NCBI GenBank assembly: GCA_002368175.1
Contig: AP018172.1
Span: 6,637,001 to 6,701,000 of the forward strand
Direction of reading: 5' to 3'
Length of the DNA: 64,000 nucleotides
Source of the DNA: Calothrix sp. NIES-2098
GTDB taxonomy: Bacteria > Cyanobacteriota > Cyanobacteriia > Cyanobacteriales > Nostocaceae
Shown: piece by piece, positions 17,909-26,550 of the stretch
Numbering within the stretch: the stretch's first letter is position 1
How the letters are laid out: each line of letters opens with the position of its first letter
The notes under the pieces: generated by a model
What the model saw: the letters and a program-made list of their open reading frames with translations, nothing else
The model's database searches: none
Told to the model about the DNA's origin: nothing
Made by a program: the position numbers and the translations under genes

Positions 17909-18742
17909 ATGCAAATTAACTGGCAAACTGCCAAAACCTACGAAGATATTTTGTATCAAAAAACGGATGGTATTGCGAAAATTACCATCAATCGTCCTCA
18001 TAAACGCAATGCTTTCCGCCCCAAAACTATATTTGAACTATACGATGCTTTTTGTGATGCCCGCGAGGATACGACAATTGGAGTAGTTTTATTTACGGGA
18101 GCAGGCCCGCACACTGATGGTAAATATGCTTTTTGTGCTGGTGGCGATCAAAGTGTTCGGGGACACGCGGGTTATGTGGATGATGCTGGTATTCCCCGCT
18201 TAAACGTACTGGACTTACAACGCCTGATTCGTTCCATGCCAAAAGTAGTTATTGCCTTGGTAGCAGGATATGCGATCGGTGGTGGACACGTCTTACACTT
18301 AATTTGTGACCTGACAATTGCTGCCGATAACGCCATTTTTGGGCAGACTGGCCCCAAAGTTGGGAGTTTTGATGGTGGCTTTGGCGCTAGCTACCTCGCC
18401 CGTGTTGTGGGACAAAAAAAAGCGCGAGAAATTTGGTTTCTCTGTCGTCAATATAATGCCCAACAAGCCCTAGACATGGGTTTAGTTAATACTGTTGTGC
18501 CAGTGGAACAATTAGAAGCCGAAGGTATTCAATGGGCACAAGAAATTTTAGAAAAAAGCCCGATCGCAATTCGTTGTCTCAAAGCAGCATTCAACGCTGA
18601 TTGTGATGGACAAGCTGGTTTACAAGAACTAGCTGGAAATGCCACCCTACTGTATTACATGACAGAAGAAGGTTCTGAAGGTAAACAAGCCTTTTTAGAA
18701 AAGCGCCCACCAAATTTTCGCGACTTTCCTTGGCTACCTTAG
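17909..18742 (+). CDS. menB: 1,4-dihydroxy-2-naphthoyl-CoA synthase
   Basis: MenB closes the second ring of the naphthoquinone by a Dieckmann-type condensation of succinylbenzoyl-CoA. The 277-residue crotonase-fold protein has ITINRPHKRNAFRPKTIFEL, the oxyanion-hole region KYAFCAGGDQSVRGHAGYVD, the core GGGHVLHLICDLTIAADNAI and TGPKVGSFDGGFGASYLARV. This is the MenB signature with its active-site Asp and Ser/Tyr surroundings. With menD it gives two steps of phylloquinone synthesis. An intrinsic terminator follows at once. Confidence 0.97.
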   Translation: MQINWQTAKTYEDILYQKTDGIAKITINRPHKRNAFRPKTIFELYDAFCDAREDTTIGVVLFTGAGPHTDGKYAFCAGGDQSVRGHAGYVDDAGIPRLNVLDLQRLIRSMPKVVIALVAGYAIGGGHVLHLICDLTIAADNAIFGQTGPKVGSFDGGFGASYLARVVGQKKAREIWFLCRQYNAQQALDMGLVNTVVPVEQLEAEGIQWAQEILEKSPIAIRCLKAAFNADCDGQAGLQELAGNATLLYYMTEEGSEGKQAFLEKRPPNFRDFPWLP

Positions 18743-18748
18743 AAATGC

Positions 18749-18782
18749 AAAAATCGCACCTTAAATATAAGGCGCGATTTTT
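18749..18782 (+). terminator. Intrinsic terminator after menB
   Basis: Stem AAATCGC/GCGATTT extended by CCTT/AAGG around an AAATAT loop, ending in a short T-run, seven bases past the menB stop codon. Confidence 0.85.
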
Positions 18783-18934
18783 CTTGAACTTAATTTTGAC
18801 AGCACCAGAAATGTTAAAGGCAAATTTTAATTTGAAGCAAATACAAACTCATACCAAGTTTGTCTAACTATAAGTCTTAGCAATTCTACATTTAAAATCC
18901 AAAATTGGTATTAGTCGGGGAATAATATGAATGA

Positions 18935-19249
18935 CTAAATTAGTACTGTCTCAATTTTTGCCTGTTCAGCAGCACGGGTAGGAGTTTCTTCAATGGGAAC
19001 AAGATTAGTAGTTTCTAAATCTGAAGCTAAGGTTGCAGAAGCAACTAGCACTGGTGTTGCATCTGGCAGACTCCAAGCACCTTCTAAAGTTTCCCAAGAA
19101 GGAGCAAAAGGTGGAAGTGCTAAAGAGCAAGCTTTCCAACTTCCTTGAACTGGTGCGCCTAATTGTTGGCACATTCCACCACGGCGACCCTCTGGGTTGT
19201 AATGACGACAATATTTACAGGCAGATGTCAAAAATTTATTAGGTTTCAT
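18935..19249 (-). CDS. Conserved cyanobacterial Cys-rich hypothetical protein
   Basis: 104 residues. The first 45 contain SACKYCRHYNPEGRRGGMCQ then GSWKACSLALPPFAPSWE. The Cys pattern (CxxC, then C and C) could bind a metal. The C-terminal half is low-complexity. Short proteins with this Cys block are frequent in cyanobacteria without known function. It is convergent with menB, and its ATG start follows a 900-base spacer. Confidence 0.75.
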   Translation of the reverse strand: MKPNKFLTSACKYCRHYNPEGRRGGMCQQLGAPVQGSWKACSLALPPFAPSWETLEGAWSLPDATPVLVASATLASDLETTNLVPIEETPTRAAEQAKIETVLI

Positions 19250-20175
19250 TTGGGTTCATCTTTTAGTGCTGTTGAGGGCGAATTTATCTGTTTATATTTT
19301 GCTTCTAGATATAAATACGTAGTAAAGCCAAAAGGCATTATTATGTCTAGGTTTTAGCGATCCCAATGAAAAAATTAACTTTATTATGTTTTTAGAATCT
19401 TGTTATATATTTAAATGTTCGCTAGAGTGTGTACATGATAAATTTTGACTAAAAACCATTGGGGATCAACGCTAAAGACAAAATTTTAGATTCGGTGAGT
19501 TTTTCCAACTCATCCTTAAGGCATATGTTTTAAGGTAGATAAGCCCTTTTGTTTATCATGCCTATGGCATATTCCCAACGGAAACTGTCTAGCTAATACA
19601 AAACTAGAATTATTTAAGAAAGCAGCCGCACCTTACTTCAGCATCAATTCTGGGCATTAGAATCAACAAGAAGTTTTGCTAACCATGCTACGTGTTTTAA
19701 CAAATGCCTTTCAGATGACATGACAAAAACAGTCATAGCACCCTGGCTATGGCACTTTTATAGGCATTAAGTGCTTCAACAAAACGTACTATAGTAATTT
19801 AGCAATCATCTCAAAAGACATTTATGAAATCAAAATAAAATTCTGGGGTATGTGCCATAGTAATTTTGGATTGAATATTTTGTTGTCATGTTGAGCTACT
19901 TGTTGGCATAGTTTCCTTTTGCCGCAAGAGCGCTAAATAGCATGTGCAATGAAAAGTCTCTAGTAAAAAACTGAGCTAGTAATCTTAAACAATATTATTT
20001 ATCCCAATTTCGGATACAAATAAACACATATATATGAATAAAAATTAAGATATATAAAACAAATAAAGTGTCCAAGCGGGAAGAGAGGACAGCCTAAGGA
20101 AGCAGGTAGTAGGGAGTGAGGGTAATTTTCTTCACACTTCCCACACTCTCTCCTCTTTGCCCCATGCCCCTAATT
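19250..20175. other. Long spacer with hairpins, no gene seen
   Basis: About 930 AT-rich bases between two minus-strand genes. Visible structure: two back-to-back hairpins at 19734-19774 (CATAGC/GCTATG, then GCACTT/AAGTGC) and a GCC/GGC-containing palindrome near 19560. The last 80 bases before 20175 are purine/pyrimidine-biased (GGAAGCAGGTAGTAGGGAGT), like low-complexity repeats elsewhere. A small RNA is possible but unproven. Confidence 0.4.
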
Positions 20176-20721
20176 TCATAACTGCTTGGCTGCACAAAAA
20201 GAACATACCAGCCATCGCTGTAGTTCGCCAGGTGGGGTGGGACATTGACACTGGGGACAAAGGGGTAAACCCTGCGATCGCGCTTGCATTACCTCAGCCC
20301 AATGCCCAAAAGCAGTATTTGGATTAGTCGCGTGAGATTTTGCCTCACTAGGAGAGTGATTCGCAGTATCTAGATAACTGGGATGTTCGCATGGCAAAAC
20401 TGCGATTTGTGGGTTTCTGACTTCTGGAGAGGATTGCCATCCCGCAGTTGAAAAGCGGATATCTATTAGAGGTGTTGGCAGTTTCTCATTCAACTTCACA
20501 AGTAGAGTCTGACGCCCAAAAGTTAGGTTTTGCGCCCAAGCCGCGCTGGAAGTAGCTACTCGTAAAACATCACGTTGAATCGATAATGGTCGAGTATGCT
20601 TGGCAACTACTACTCCGACAACTTCTGCCCAAAATTGTAGTAAGCGTTGAAAAGGTTGTTCTTGCCATTGAGCCTGCTTTTCCAGAACACCTAAAATATC
20701 ATTAACTGATTTAAACGACAT
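20176..20721 (-). CDS. DUF721/DciA-like protein with C-terminal zinc ribbon
   Basis: 181 residues. Residues 1-95 match DUF721: SVNDILGVLEKQAQWQEQ, FWAEVVGVVVAKHTRPLS and RVATSSAAWAQNLTFGRQ. DciA proteins of this family load or operate the replicative helicase in bacteria that lack DnaC/DnaI. After a variable linker, the C-terminus has CPQCQCPTPPGELQRWLVCS and then FC, a CxxC...CxxC zinc-ribbon pattern absent from most DciA proteins. The helicase-loader role is inferred from the family. Confidence 0.8.
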   Translation of the reverse strand: MSFKSVNDILGVLEKQAQWQEQPFQRLLQFWAEVVGVVVAKHTRPLSIQRDVLRVATSSAAWAQNLTFGRQTLLVKLNEKLPTPLIDIRFSTAGWQSSPEVRNPQIAVLPCEHPSYLDTANHSPSEAKSHATNPNTAFGHWAEVMQARSQGLPLCPQCQCPTPPGELQRWLVCSFCAAKQL

Positions 20722-20921
20722 AACACAAGGGATGGGATTTTACACGTGATCGAGAAAAATTCATTCAAGATGCTAAATAGAAACGCTATATTTAGCAAAC
20801 GCAGCTATTTCAAACGTTTCTGCCTGTAAGTGGGATACTGTTAACACTCCCGCAAGCAGTAGTCAGTCAAAATTAATAACTATAATATGTCCGGCTTTGT
20901 ATCAGCTTTATGGAGCAGGCA

Positions 20922-22190
20922 ATGAGTCAAAACCCTCGAATCGATTCTGGCATTCAATCGTCTCATAAGACACCAGGTTTAAAACCAGTATTAAGTGCCG
21001 CATTATCAAGTTTAGAAGTACAGCTAGATCAAGAGTTAGCTAGATACCGACGCACGCGTAGCAGCGCCAGGATTGCCAACCCACCCCGTGTAGTTAGTTA
21101 TGTTGGCAGTTCACCGCAAGCGATCGCAGCTGCAATTCTAGAACAATCTCAATCAGCAGAAATCAACCCCAGCATATCACCTGCTAGCATATCCAATACT
21201 CCTCAGATAGAAGCATCAACGAATACAACAGAGTTTGAGGTCGAGGATATCGATAATCTCCTGCTATCTCCCACTCCAGAGATTACCCAAACACTAACTC
21301 CAGCATCACCCTCAGAAAATCCTGCTAGCAGCATAATACCTACAGCACAGGTTCATCAGGACGAAAATCTCTTAGAGGCAGATGAAACCCCTACCCAGCC
21401 TGATGACTACTTAGAATCTAGTGAAGCACTGCTGCGGAGTGCCACAGATGAACAACCACAAACGAAAAAGCCCAGCAGTTCTAACGATGGTATCTTATCA
21501 CCATTGGGAATTGGTTCTATGCTACTGCTATTAGTGGCAAGTTTGACTCTAGGCTATGTGGCGTTCAATCCTAAAGGTTTGACACAGTTGAATTTCAGTA
21601 AATTATTTAGTTCTAAATCATCTAGCCCTACAGAAAATACTACAGGAGTTGTTGCCAATTCCCAACCGCAGCCTGAGCCAATACTCACGCCTATACCCAA
21701 GTATCCCAATCTGGCAGCTAAAGAATTTCCCGAAGTTAAAGATCCTAATGATGTTGTTGGCTTACAACCTAAAGCCCAAGCAAGCCCCGTAGCATTGCCC
21801 AACACCATCCCCGCACAACCAGTTGCTCCCCTCGTTAAAGCCCCCATAGAATTATCTCCCCCACAACCTGTTAATCCGATCGCAGTAGCACCATCTCCAA
21901 CATTACAACCCTTATCTCCCAGCAATTTACCTGTAGAGCCTAAATCACCAACCATCACCCCAACTGACCTGGCAAAACTAAAACCGTCAGCAGATGGTTT
22001 TTATCATATAGTCATCGATAATCAAAATGAGCGCTCTTTCGCCTCGGCACGGCAAGTAGTTCCTGACGCTTATTTATCAACCGATAACAAGTTGATTTTC
22101 CTGGGTGCTTTGAAAACTCAAAAGGAAGTCCAAAAACAGCTGCAACTACTACAGAAAAACGGAATTCAAGCCAGAGTGCAGCAGCCTTAA
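20922..22190 (+). CDS. Single-pass membrane protein with SPOR-like C-terminus
   Basis: About 422 residues. The layout is: cytoplasmic low-complexity region to about 195, one membrane segment around 200-220 (GIGSMLLLLVASLTLGYVAF), a Pro-rich linker (PQPEPILTPIPKYPNL), then a C-terminal domain from about 355 (GFYHIVIDNQNERSFASARQ, KLIFLGALKTQKEVQKQLQL). The last part has the length and beta-alpha pattern of a SPOR-type repeat domain, a fold that often binds denuded peptidoglycan at division sites. ATG 20922 is preferred because GGAG lies 6 bases upstream; ATG 20910 is also in frame. It lies upstream of pspA, separated by a repeat block. Confidence 0.72.
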   Translation: MSQNPRIDSGIQSSHKTPGLKPVLSAALSSLEVQLDQELARYRRTRSSARIANPPRVVSYVGSSPQAIAAAILEQSQSAEINPSISPASISNTPQIEASTNTTEFEVEDIDNLLLSPTPEITQTLTPASPSENPASSIIPTAQVHQDENLLEADETPTQPDDYLESSEALLRSATDEQPQTKKPSSSNDGILSPLGIGSMLLLLVASLTLGYVAFNPKGLTQLNFSKLFSSKSSSPTENTTGVVANSQPQPEPILTPIPKYPNLAAKEFPEVKDPNDVVGLQPKAQASPVALPNTIPAQPVAPLVKAPIELSPPQPVNPIAVAPSPTLQPLSPSNLPVEPKSPTITPTDLAKLKPSADGFYHIVIDNQNERSFASARQVVPDAYLSTDNKLIFLGALKTQKEVQKQLQLLQKNGIQARVQQP

Positions 22191-22199
22191 AGAGGCAGA

Positions 22200-22530
22200 G
22201 GGGCAGGGCGCAGGTGAGTCCACTTGCCGTCAAGCCCTTCGGGCATCCTTCGGCGGGCGGTTCCCGTTACGTAGACGCGAAGCGGTGAAGCAGTGCGTTG
22301 GGGAGACACTGCGTTGCGCGGGTTCCCCGCGTTGAAGCAAGTGTCGTCGGGTTTCCCGACTTGAAGCAACTGCTGAACCCGAAGGGCTTCCCGCAGGGTT
22401 GGCAAAGTGGCGTTAGCGCAGCGTAAAGCCTTCGGCATAGCTTCGCTTAGAGCGACAAAGGAGCGTCACCCGTTCGACGAAGTCGTTCCCGTTCCCTCGA
22501 AGAGGGTTCCCGCAGGGTAGGGGTGTAGGG
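22200..22530. repeat. Block of GC-rich short palindromic repeats
   Basis: About 330 bases, much more GC-rich than the surroundings. It is built from adjacent small palindromes: AAGCCCTTCGGGCA, CGCGGGTTCCCCGCG, GTCGGGTTTCCCGAC, AACCCGAAGGGCTT, AAAGCCTTCGGCA and TTCGACGAAGTCG. Linkers of the type GTTCCCGTT and TTCCCGCAGGG recur. This is the style of the short dispersed repeat families of Nostoc. It fills the gap before the pspA-like gene. The open frame read from it on the minus strand is not a gene. Confidence 0.88.
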
Positions 22531-22609
22531 GAGAAAGAAAGACCTCTCCTCTGCTACCTGCCCCTCATCTCCCTAGTAATGATTGGCAAACAGTGAATGG
22601 AGAGCCGAC

Positions 22610-23323
22610 ATGGAAGTGATGAAGCGTATCCTACGAGTGTTTCGGGCTAACCTTAATAGTTTGCTCGGCAGTGCGGAAGATCCAGAAAAGATTTTGGAAC
22701 AAACCGTTTTGGAGATGCAGGAAAATTTAATGCAACTACGACGGGGGGTAGCACAAGCGATCGCGATCCAAAAACGTACCGAACGCCAAGCAAGGGCTGC
22801 TGAGTCTACAGCCGAAGAATGGTATCGCCGCGCCCAACTAGCACTGCAACAAGGTAACGAAACGCTAGCACGGGAAGCACTCACCAAACGTCGAGTTTAC
22901 CAAGAAACGGCTAAAGCTCTTTCTAACCAAAAGTCAGAGCAAACCGATTTGGTTGAGAAACTCAAGCAGGATATGCGCACCCTGGAGTTAAAAATTTCGG
23001 AGGCGAAAACTAAAAAAGATCTCTATATTGCCCGCGCCCGTTCGGCGGAAGCATCTGCTAGACTCCAGGAAATGCTCAGTGGAGTTTCTTCTACTAGCAC
23101 CTTAAATGTCTTTGAGCGCATGGAAGAAAAAGTCTTGCAGATAGAGGCTCAATCAGAAGCCATAGCTCAACTGGGTGGTGATGACTTGCAAAAAAAATTT
23201 GCTGCTTTGGAATCTACAAATGATATTGATGCCGAACTAGCAACGATGAAACATCAAGTTTTAGATGAGCCAAATAACACACAACTAGAACAACAGTTAC
23301 CTAAAAGTCAAGACCCTGAATGA
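22610..23323 (+). CDS. pspA: PspA/IM30 family protein (PspA-like paralogue)
   Basis: The 237-residue coiled-coil ESCRT-III-like protein starts MEVMKRILRVFRANLNSLLG, the amphipathic helix 0 of PspA, then AEDPEKILEQTVLEMQENLM and VAQAIAIQKRTERQARAAES. It lacks the extra C-terminal helix of Vipp1. PspA assembles on stressed membranes. ATG 22610 has GGAGAG just upstream, and an upstream TTG at 22583 is less likely. It is followed at 160 bases by vipp1, and the tandem suggests gene duplication. Confidence 0.92.
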   Translation: MEVMKRILRVFRANLNSLLGSAEDPEKILEQTVLEMQENLMQLRRGVAQAIAIQKRTERQARAAESTAEEWYRRAQLALQQGNETLAREALTKRRVYQETAKALSNQKSEQTDLVEKLKQDMRTLELKISEAKTKKDLYIARARSAEASARLQEMLSGVSSTSTLNVFERMEEKVLQIEAQSEAIAQLGGDDLQKKFAALESTNDIDAELATMKHQVLDEPNNTQLEQQLPKSQDPE

Positions 23324-23483
23324 TTGGGCAATTACCGAAGCGGGAGTATATCTTAACAATTAAGGGGTGTTGGGGGGTACTGTTCCAGGCCGGAAAGATT
23401 ACATTGGAATAAGTAGTTATTAAACAGTAAAAAGCTTAACTGTCCAACAAATTGCGTAAACAACACAAGGAAAAAACAAACTT

Positions 23484-24263
23484 ATGGGATTATTCGATCG
23501 TATTAAGCGAGTAGTCAGTGCTAACCTCAATGACCTGGTAAATAAAGCTGAAGACCCCGAAAAAATGCTGGAACAAGCCATCCTGGAGATGCAGGAAGAC
23601 TTAGTACAGCTGCGTCAGGGTGTTGCTCAAGCGATCGCTGCTCAAAAACGCACTGAGAAGCAGTACAATGATGCCCAAAACGAAATCAATAAGTGGCAGC
23701 GTAATGCTCAACTAGCTCTGCAAAAAGGTGATGAAAACCTAGCACGGCAAGCCCTAGAACGTAAAAAGACTTACACTGACACTAGCACTGCCCTCAAAAC
23801 TAGCCTCGATCAGCAAAACGTTCAAGTTGACACCCTCAAGCGCAACTTAATTCAGCTAGAAAGCAAGATTTCTGAGGCCAAAACCAAGAAAGAAATGCTC
23901 AAAGCGCGGATTACCACTGCGAAAGCCCAAGAGCAACTGCAAGGTATGGTGCGGGGGATGAATACCAGCAGTGCTATGTCGGCTTTTGAGCGCATGGAAG
24001 AAAAAGTTTTGATGCAAGAAGCGCGCGCGCAGTCAGCAGCAGAGTTAGCAGGTGCAGATCTAGAAAGCCAATTTGCAGCTTTGGAATCTGGTAGCGATGT
24101 TGATGATGAATTGGCAGCTTTGAAAGCTCAAATGACCCTAGGCCCTGCTAGTTCGCCCAATCAACCCCAATTACCACCGCAGCAACAAACCACATCTCCT
24201 AAATCTAATGAAGTGGTAGATGCTGAGTTGGATTCCTTACGCAAGCAATTGGATCAAATGTAA
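23484..24263 (+). CDS. vipp1: Vipp1/IM30 thylakoid membrane biogenesis protein
   Basis: The 259-residue product starts MGLFDRIKRVVSANLNDLVN with a good amphipathic helix. It carries the PspA core (EDPEKMLEQAILEMQEDLVQ) and the extra C-terminal helix EVVDAELDSLRKQLDQM, joined by a Pro/Gln/Thr linker. That tail separates Vipp1 from PspA. Vipp1 forms rings and rods that remodel thylakoid and plasma membranes. A perfect 9-bp stem terminator follows at 24291. Confidence 0.96.
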   Translation: MGLFDRIKRVVSANLNDLVNKAEDPEKMLEQAILEMQEDLVQLRQGVAQAIAAQKRTEKQYNDAQNEINKWQRNAQLALQKGDENLARQALERKKTYTDTSTALKTSLDQQNVQVDTLKRNLIQLESKISEAKTKKEMLKARITTAKAQEQLQGMVRGMNTSSAMSAFERMEEKVLMQEARAQSAAELAGADLESQFAALESGSDVDDELAALKAQMTLGPASSPNQPQLPPQQQTTSPKSNEVVDAELDSLRKQLDQM

Positions 24264-24290
24264 CTTTGTTAGATAAATTCTTACAGCTAG

Positions 24291-24317
24291 TCCCACAACT
24301 AAACGTTGTGGGATTTT
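24291..24317 (+). terminator. Intrinsic terminator after vipp1
   Basis: TCCCACAAC and GTTGTGGGA form a perfect 9-bp stem with a TAAAC loop, followed by TTTT. Confidence 0.9.
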
Positions 24318-24372
24318 GCTTCCTTAGTTCTGAGCCAGGGGACAAGGAGGACAAGGAAGAAATAACTATTGC

Positions 24373-24393
24373 CCAATGACCAATGACCAATGA
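24373..24393. repeat. STRR array CCAATGA x3
   Basis: Three head-to-tail copies of CCAATGA between vipp1 and the thioredoxin gene, with imperfect neighbours just outside. Confidence 0.85.
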
Positions 24394-24463
24394 CTCAGCA
24401 CTCAGATTGGGATAGAGTATTTTGTGTGCCAACTTTGATCGATGCCACCTGATGGAGACTGCA

Positions 24464-24799
24464 ATGAGTAAAGGTGTAATCACCATAACTGATGCTGAGT
24501 TTGAAACCGAAGTTTTGACAGCCGATCTGCCAGTATTGGTTTACTTTTGGGCTTCCTGGTGTGGGCCTTGTCAACTCATGTCACCACTGATAAATTTTGC
24601 TGCCAATACGTACAGCGATCGCCTCAAAGTCGTTAAAATAGAAATTGACCCCAACCCACTCACGGTTAAGCAATACCAAGTGGAAGGCGTACCTGCCCTC
24701 AGGCTAATAAAAGGTCAGGAACTATTGGTATCCTCTGAGGGAGTTATTGGTAAAGACAAATTACTCAGCCTGTTAGAGACACATTTAAATAGCAATTAG
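24464..24799 (+). CDS. Thioredoxin-fold protein
   Basis: The 111-residue thioredoxin has active site WCGPC in LVYFWASWCGPCQLMSPLIN, cis-Pro region VEGVPALRLI and the usual end KLLSLLETHL. It is a disulfide reductase or redox regulator in the cytosol. ATG 24464 (MSKGVITITD) is favoured because GGAG lies 7 bases upstream; a longer frame from 24422 is unlikely. It is a divergent thioredoxin (WCGPCQLM rather than WCGPCKMI), so its partner may not be the classical one. Confidence 0.92.
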   Translation: MSKGVITITDAEFETEVLTADLPVLVYFWASWCGPCQLMSPLINFAANTYSDRLKVVKIEIDPNPLTVKQYQVEGVPALRLIKGQELLVSSEGVIGKDKLLSLLETHLNSN

Positions 24800-24844
24800 T
24801 TAATAGTCTAAAGTCCGAAGTCGCTAGCTAATAGTCCAAATTCC

Positions 24845-24910
24845 CAAGATTTTTGACTATTGACTAGTGACTATTGAAAGTTGACTATTGACGATTAACT
24901 ATTGATGATT
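24845..24910. repeat. Imperfect TTGACTA heptamer repeats before aminotransferase
   Basis: TTGACTA-type units recur (TTTGACTATTGACTAGTGAC, GTTGACTATTGACGATTAAC) right up to the aminotransferase start codon. These are STRR-like degenerate copies. Confidence 0.75.
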
Positions 24911-26092
24911 ATGGAATTTGCAAAGCGTTTACAACCACTGCAATCTAATGTATTTGCAGATATGGATAGAGCCAAAGCGGCTGCTTTGGCTGCTGGTAAA
25001 CAGATAATTGACCTGTCTTTGGGGTCTTCGGATTTGCCAGCTGAAGCTCATGTAATTGAAGCGATCGCTCAGTCTCTTTACGACCCCAGTACCCACGGTT
25101 ATTTACTGTTTCACGGTACTCTCGGCTTTCGTCAAGCTGCTGCTAATTGGTACGAAAAAAAATTTGGTATTAAAGTCGATCCAGAAACAGAAGTACTACC
25201 GCTAATTGGTTCCCAAGAAGGTACAGCGCATTTACCCCTAGCAATAATCAACCCTGGAGATTTTGCTTTGTTGCTCGATCCTGGCTATCCTTCTCATACT
25301 GGAGGAGTTTACTTAGCTAGCGGTCAAATCTATCCAATGGCGCTGCGGGCGGAAAATAATTTTTTACCTGTATTTAGCGATATTCCTGCGCCTGTCTTGG
25401 CGCAGTCGCGGATGATGGTCTTAAGTTACCCTCATAACCCGACAGCAGCGATCGCGCCTTTAGCTTTCTTTCAAGAAGCTGTAGCCTTCTGTCAGCAACA
25501 TAATATCGTTCTAGTTCACGATTTCCCCTATGTAGATTTGGTATTTGCTGAGAGTCGGGGCGATCGCCAATCCCTAGTTCCTTCAATTTTGCAAGCTGAC
25601 CCCGATAAAAGTATCTCTATAGAATTTTTCACCCTTTCCAAGTCCTACAATATGGGTGGCTTCCGCATTGGTTATGCCATTGGTAATGCTGAATTAATTC
25701 GAGCGCTACGTCAGGTAAAAGCGGCTGTGGATTTTAATCAGTATCGGGGAATTTTAAATGGGGCGATCGCGGCCTTGAGCGGCCCCCAAACAGGCGTGGA
25801 AAAAGCTGTTGCTACCTTCCGCCAACGTCGCGATACATTTATTACTGCTTTACACCGCATTGGTTGGCACGTTCCCACTCCCAAAGCCACAATGTATATC
25901 TGGGCGCAGTTACCCCCTGCTTGGAGCCAGAATTCTAGAGAATTTTGTACTCAGCTAGTAGAAAAGACCGGAGTAGCGGCTTCCCCTGGTGCTGGTTTTG
26001 GCAAATCTGGTGAAGGATATGTTCGCTTTGCCTTAGTACACGAACCACCTATTTTAGAAACTGCTGTTGAGAGAATTGCTGAATTTCTTTAG
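24911..26092 (+). CDS. Class I/II PLP aminotransferase (LL-DAP/aspartate aminotransferase-like)
   Basis: 393 residues of a fold-type I PLP enzyme. PLP-binding features are the SYPHNPTAA segment, DFPYVDLVF and the Schiff-base Lys in FFTLSKSYNMGGFRIGYAIG. The sequence resembles LL-diaminopimelate aminotransferase and related aspartate/methionine aminotransferases. Which substrate it uses cannot be fixed from sequence alone. ATG 24911 is chosen; ATG 24905 and TTG 24902 lie just upstream in frame. No ribosome-binding site is seen because repeats reach the start. Confidence 0.9.
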   Translation: MEFAKRLQPLQSNVFADMDRAKAAALAAGKQIIDLSLGSSDLPAEAHVIEAIAQSLYDPSTHGYLLFHGTLGFRQAAANWYEKKFGIKVDPETEVLPLIGSQEGTAHLPLAIINPGDFALLLDPGYPSHTGGVYLASGQIYPMALRAENNFLPVFSDIPAPVLAQSRMMVLSYPHNPTAAIAPLAFFQEAVAFCQQHNIVLVHDFPYVDLVFAESRGDRQSLVPSILQADPDKSISIEFFTLSKSYNMGGFRIGYAIGNAELIRALRQVKAAVDFNQYRGILNGAIAALSGPQTGVEKAVATFRQRRDTFITALHRIGWHVPTPKATMYIWAQLPPAWSQNSREFCTQLVEKTGVAASPGAGFGKSGEGYVRFALVHEPPILETAVERIAEFL

Positions 26093-26108
26093 GAGCATAT
26101 TTCCTAAA

Positions 26109-26315
26109 CTAATGCATTTGAACTATGCGAACACCAGCTGCGAACATCGGTAAACCCACGAGATAGCGTTGGTGTACGCAGTTCATGATGGCTATTTCAG
26201 ATGAATGGGGATAATTAAAAAATACGACAGATATATTTACAAAATCCCAGCATACAAGCAATGCTTCATCTAAAATAGTATGGGGACAAGGCAAGAATAT
26301 TGGAAAATTAGCCAA
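26109..26315 (-). CDS. Possible small protein or gene remnant, 68 aa
   Basis: An open frame in a 458-base spacer that contains NCVHQRYLVGLPMFAAGVRI with balanced codon use, unlike the random low-complexity frames nearby. I do not recognise a family. It may be a fragment of a lost gene or chance. The rest of the spacer (26316-26550) shows nothing. Confidence 0.25.
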   Translation of the reverse strand: MANFPIFLPCPHTILDEALLVCWDFVNISVVFFNYPHSSEIAIMNCVHQRYLVGLPMFAAGVRIVQMH

Positions 26316-26550
26316 TTATTTAATACCACAAACTCATAAAAAATTAGCTAAAGAAAATATTAACTTTTTCGTTAAGCCCGATTTTAGGGATAATATTATG
26401 AAGCATCAGTAAACAGCAGCTACACTTTATTTATTAAAGTTTAACCTGCGTTGCATTTAGCAAATTTGCTATTTTTCTAAGTTCGGCTAGGGAGTTTTGG
26501 TTGAGTTTTGGACAATAATTTTTGAATTTTATATCAGATTATAGCTAACA

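Noticed and set aside
22187..22438. Minus-strand open frame of 83 codons
   Set aside because: It is a reading of the palindromic repeat block; the Arg/Pro/Leu-rich product reflects repeat composition.
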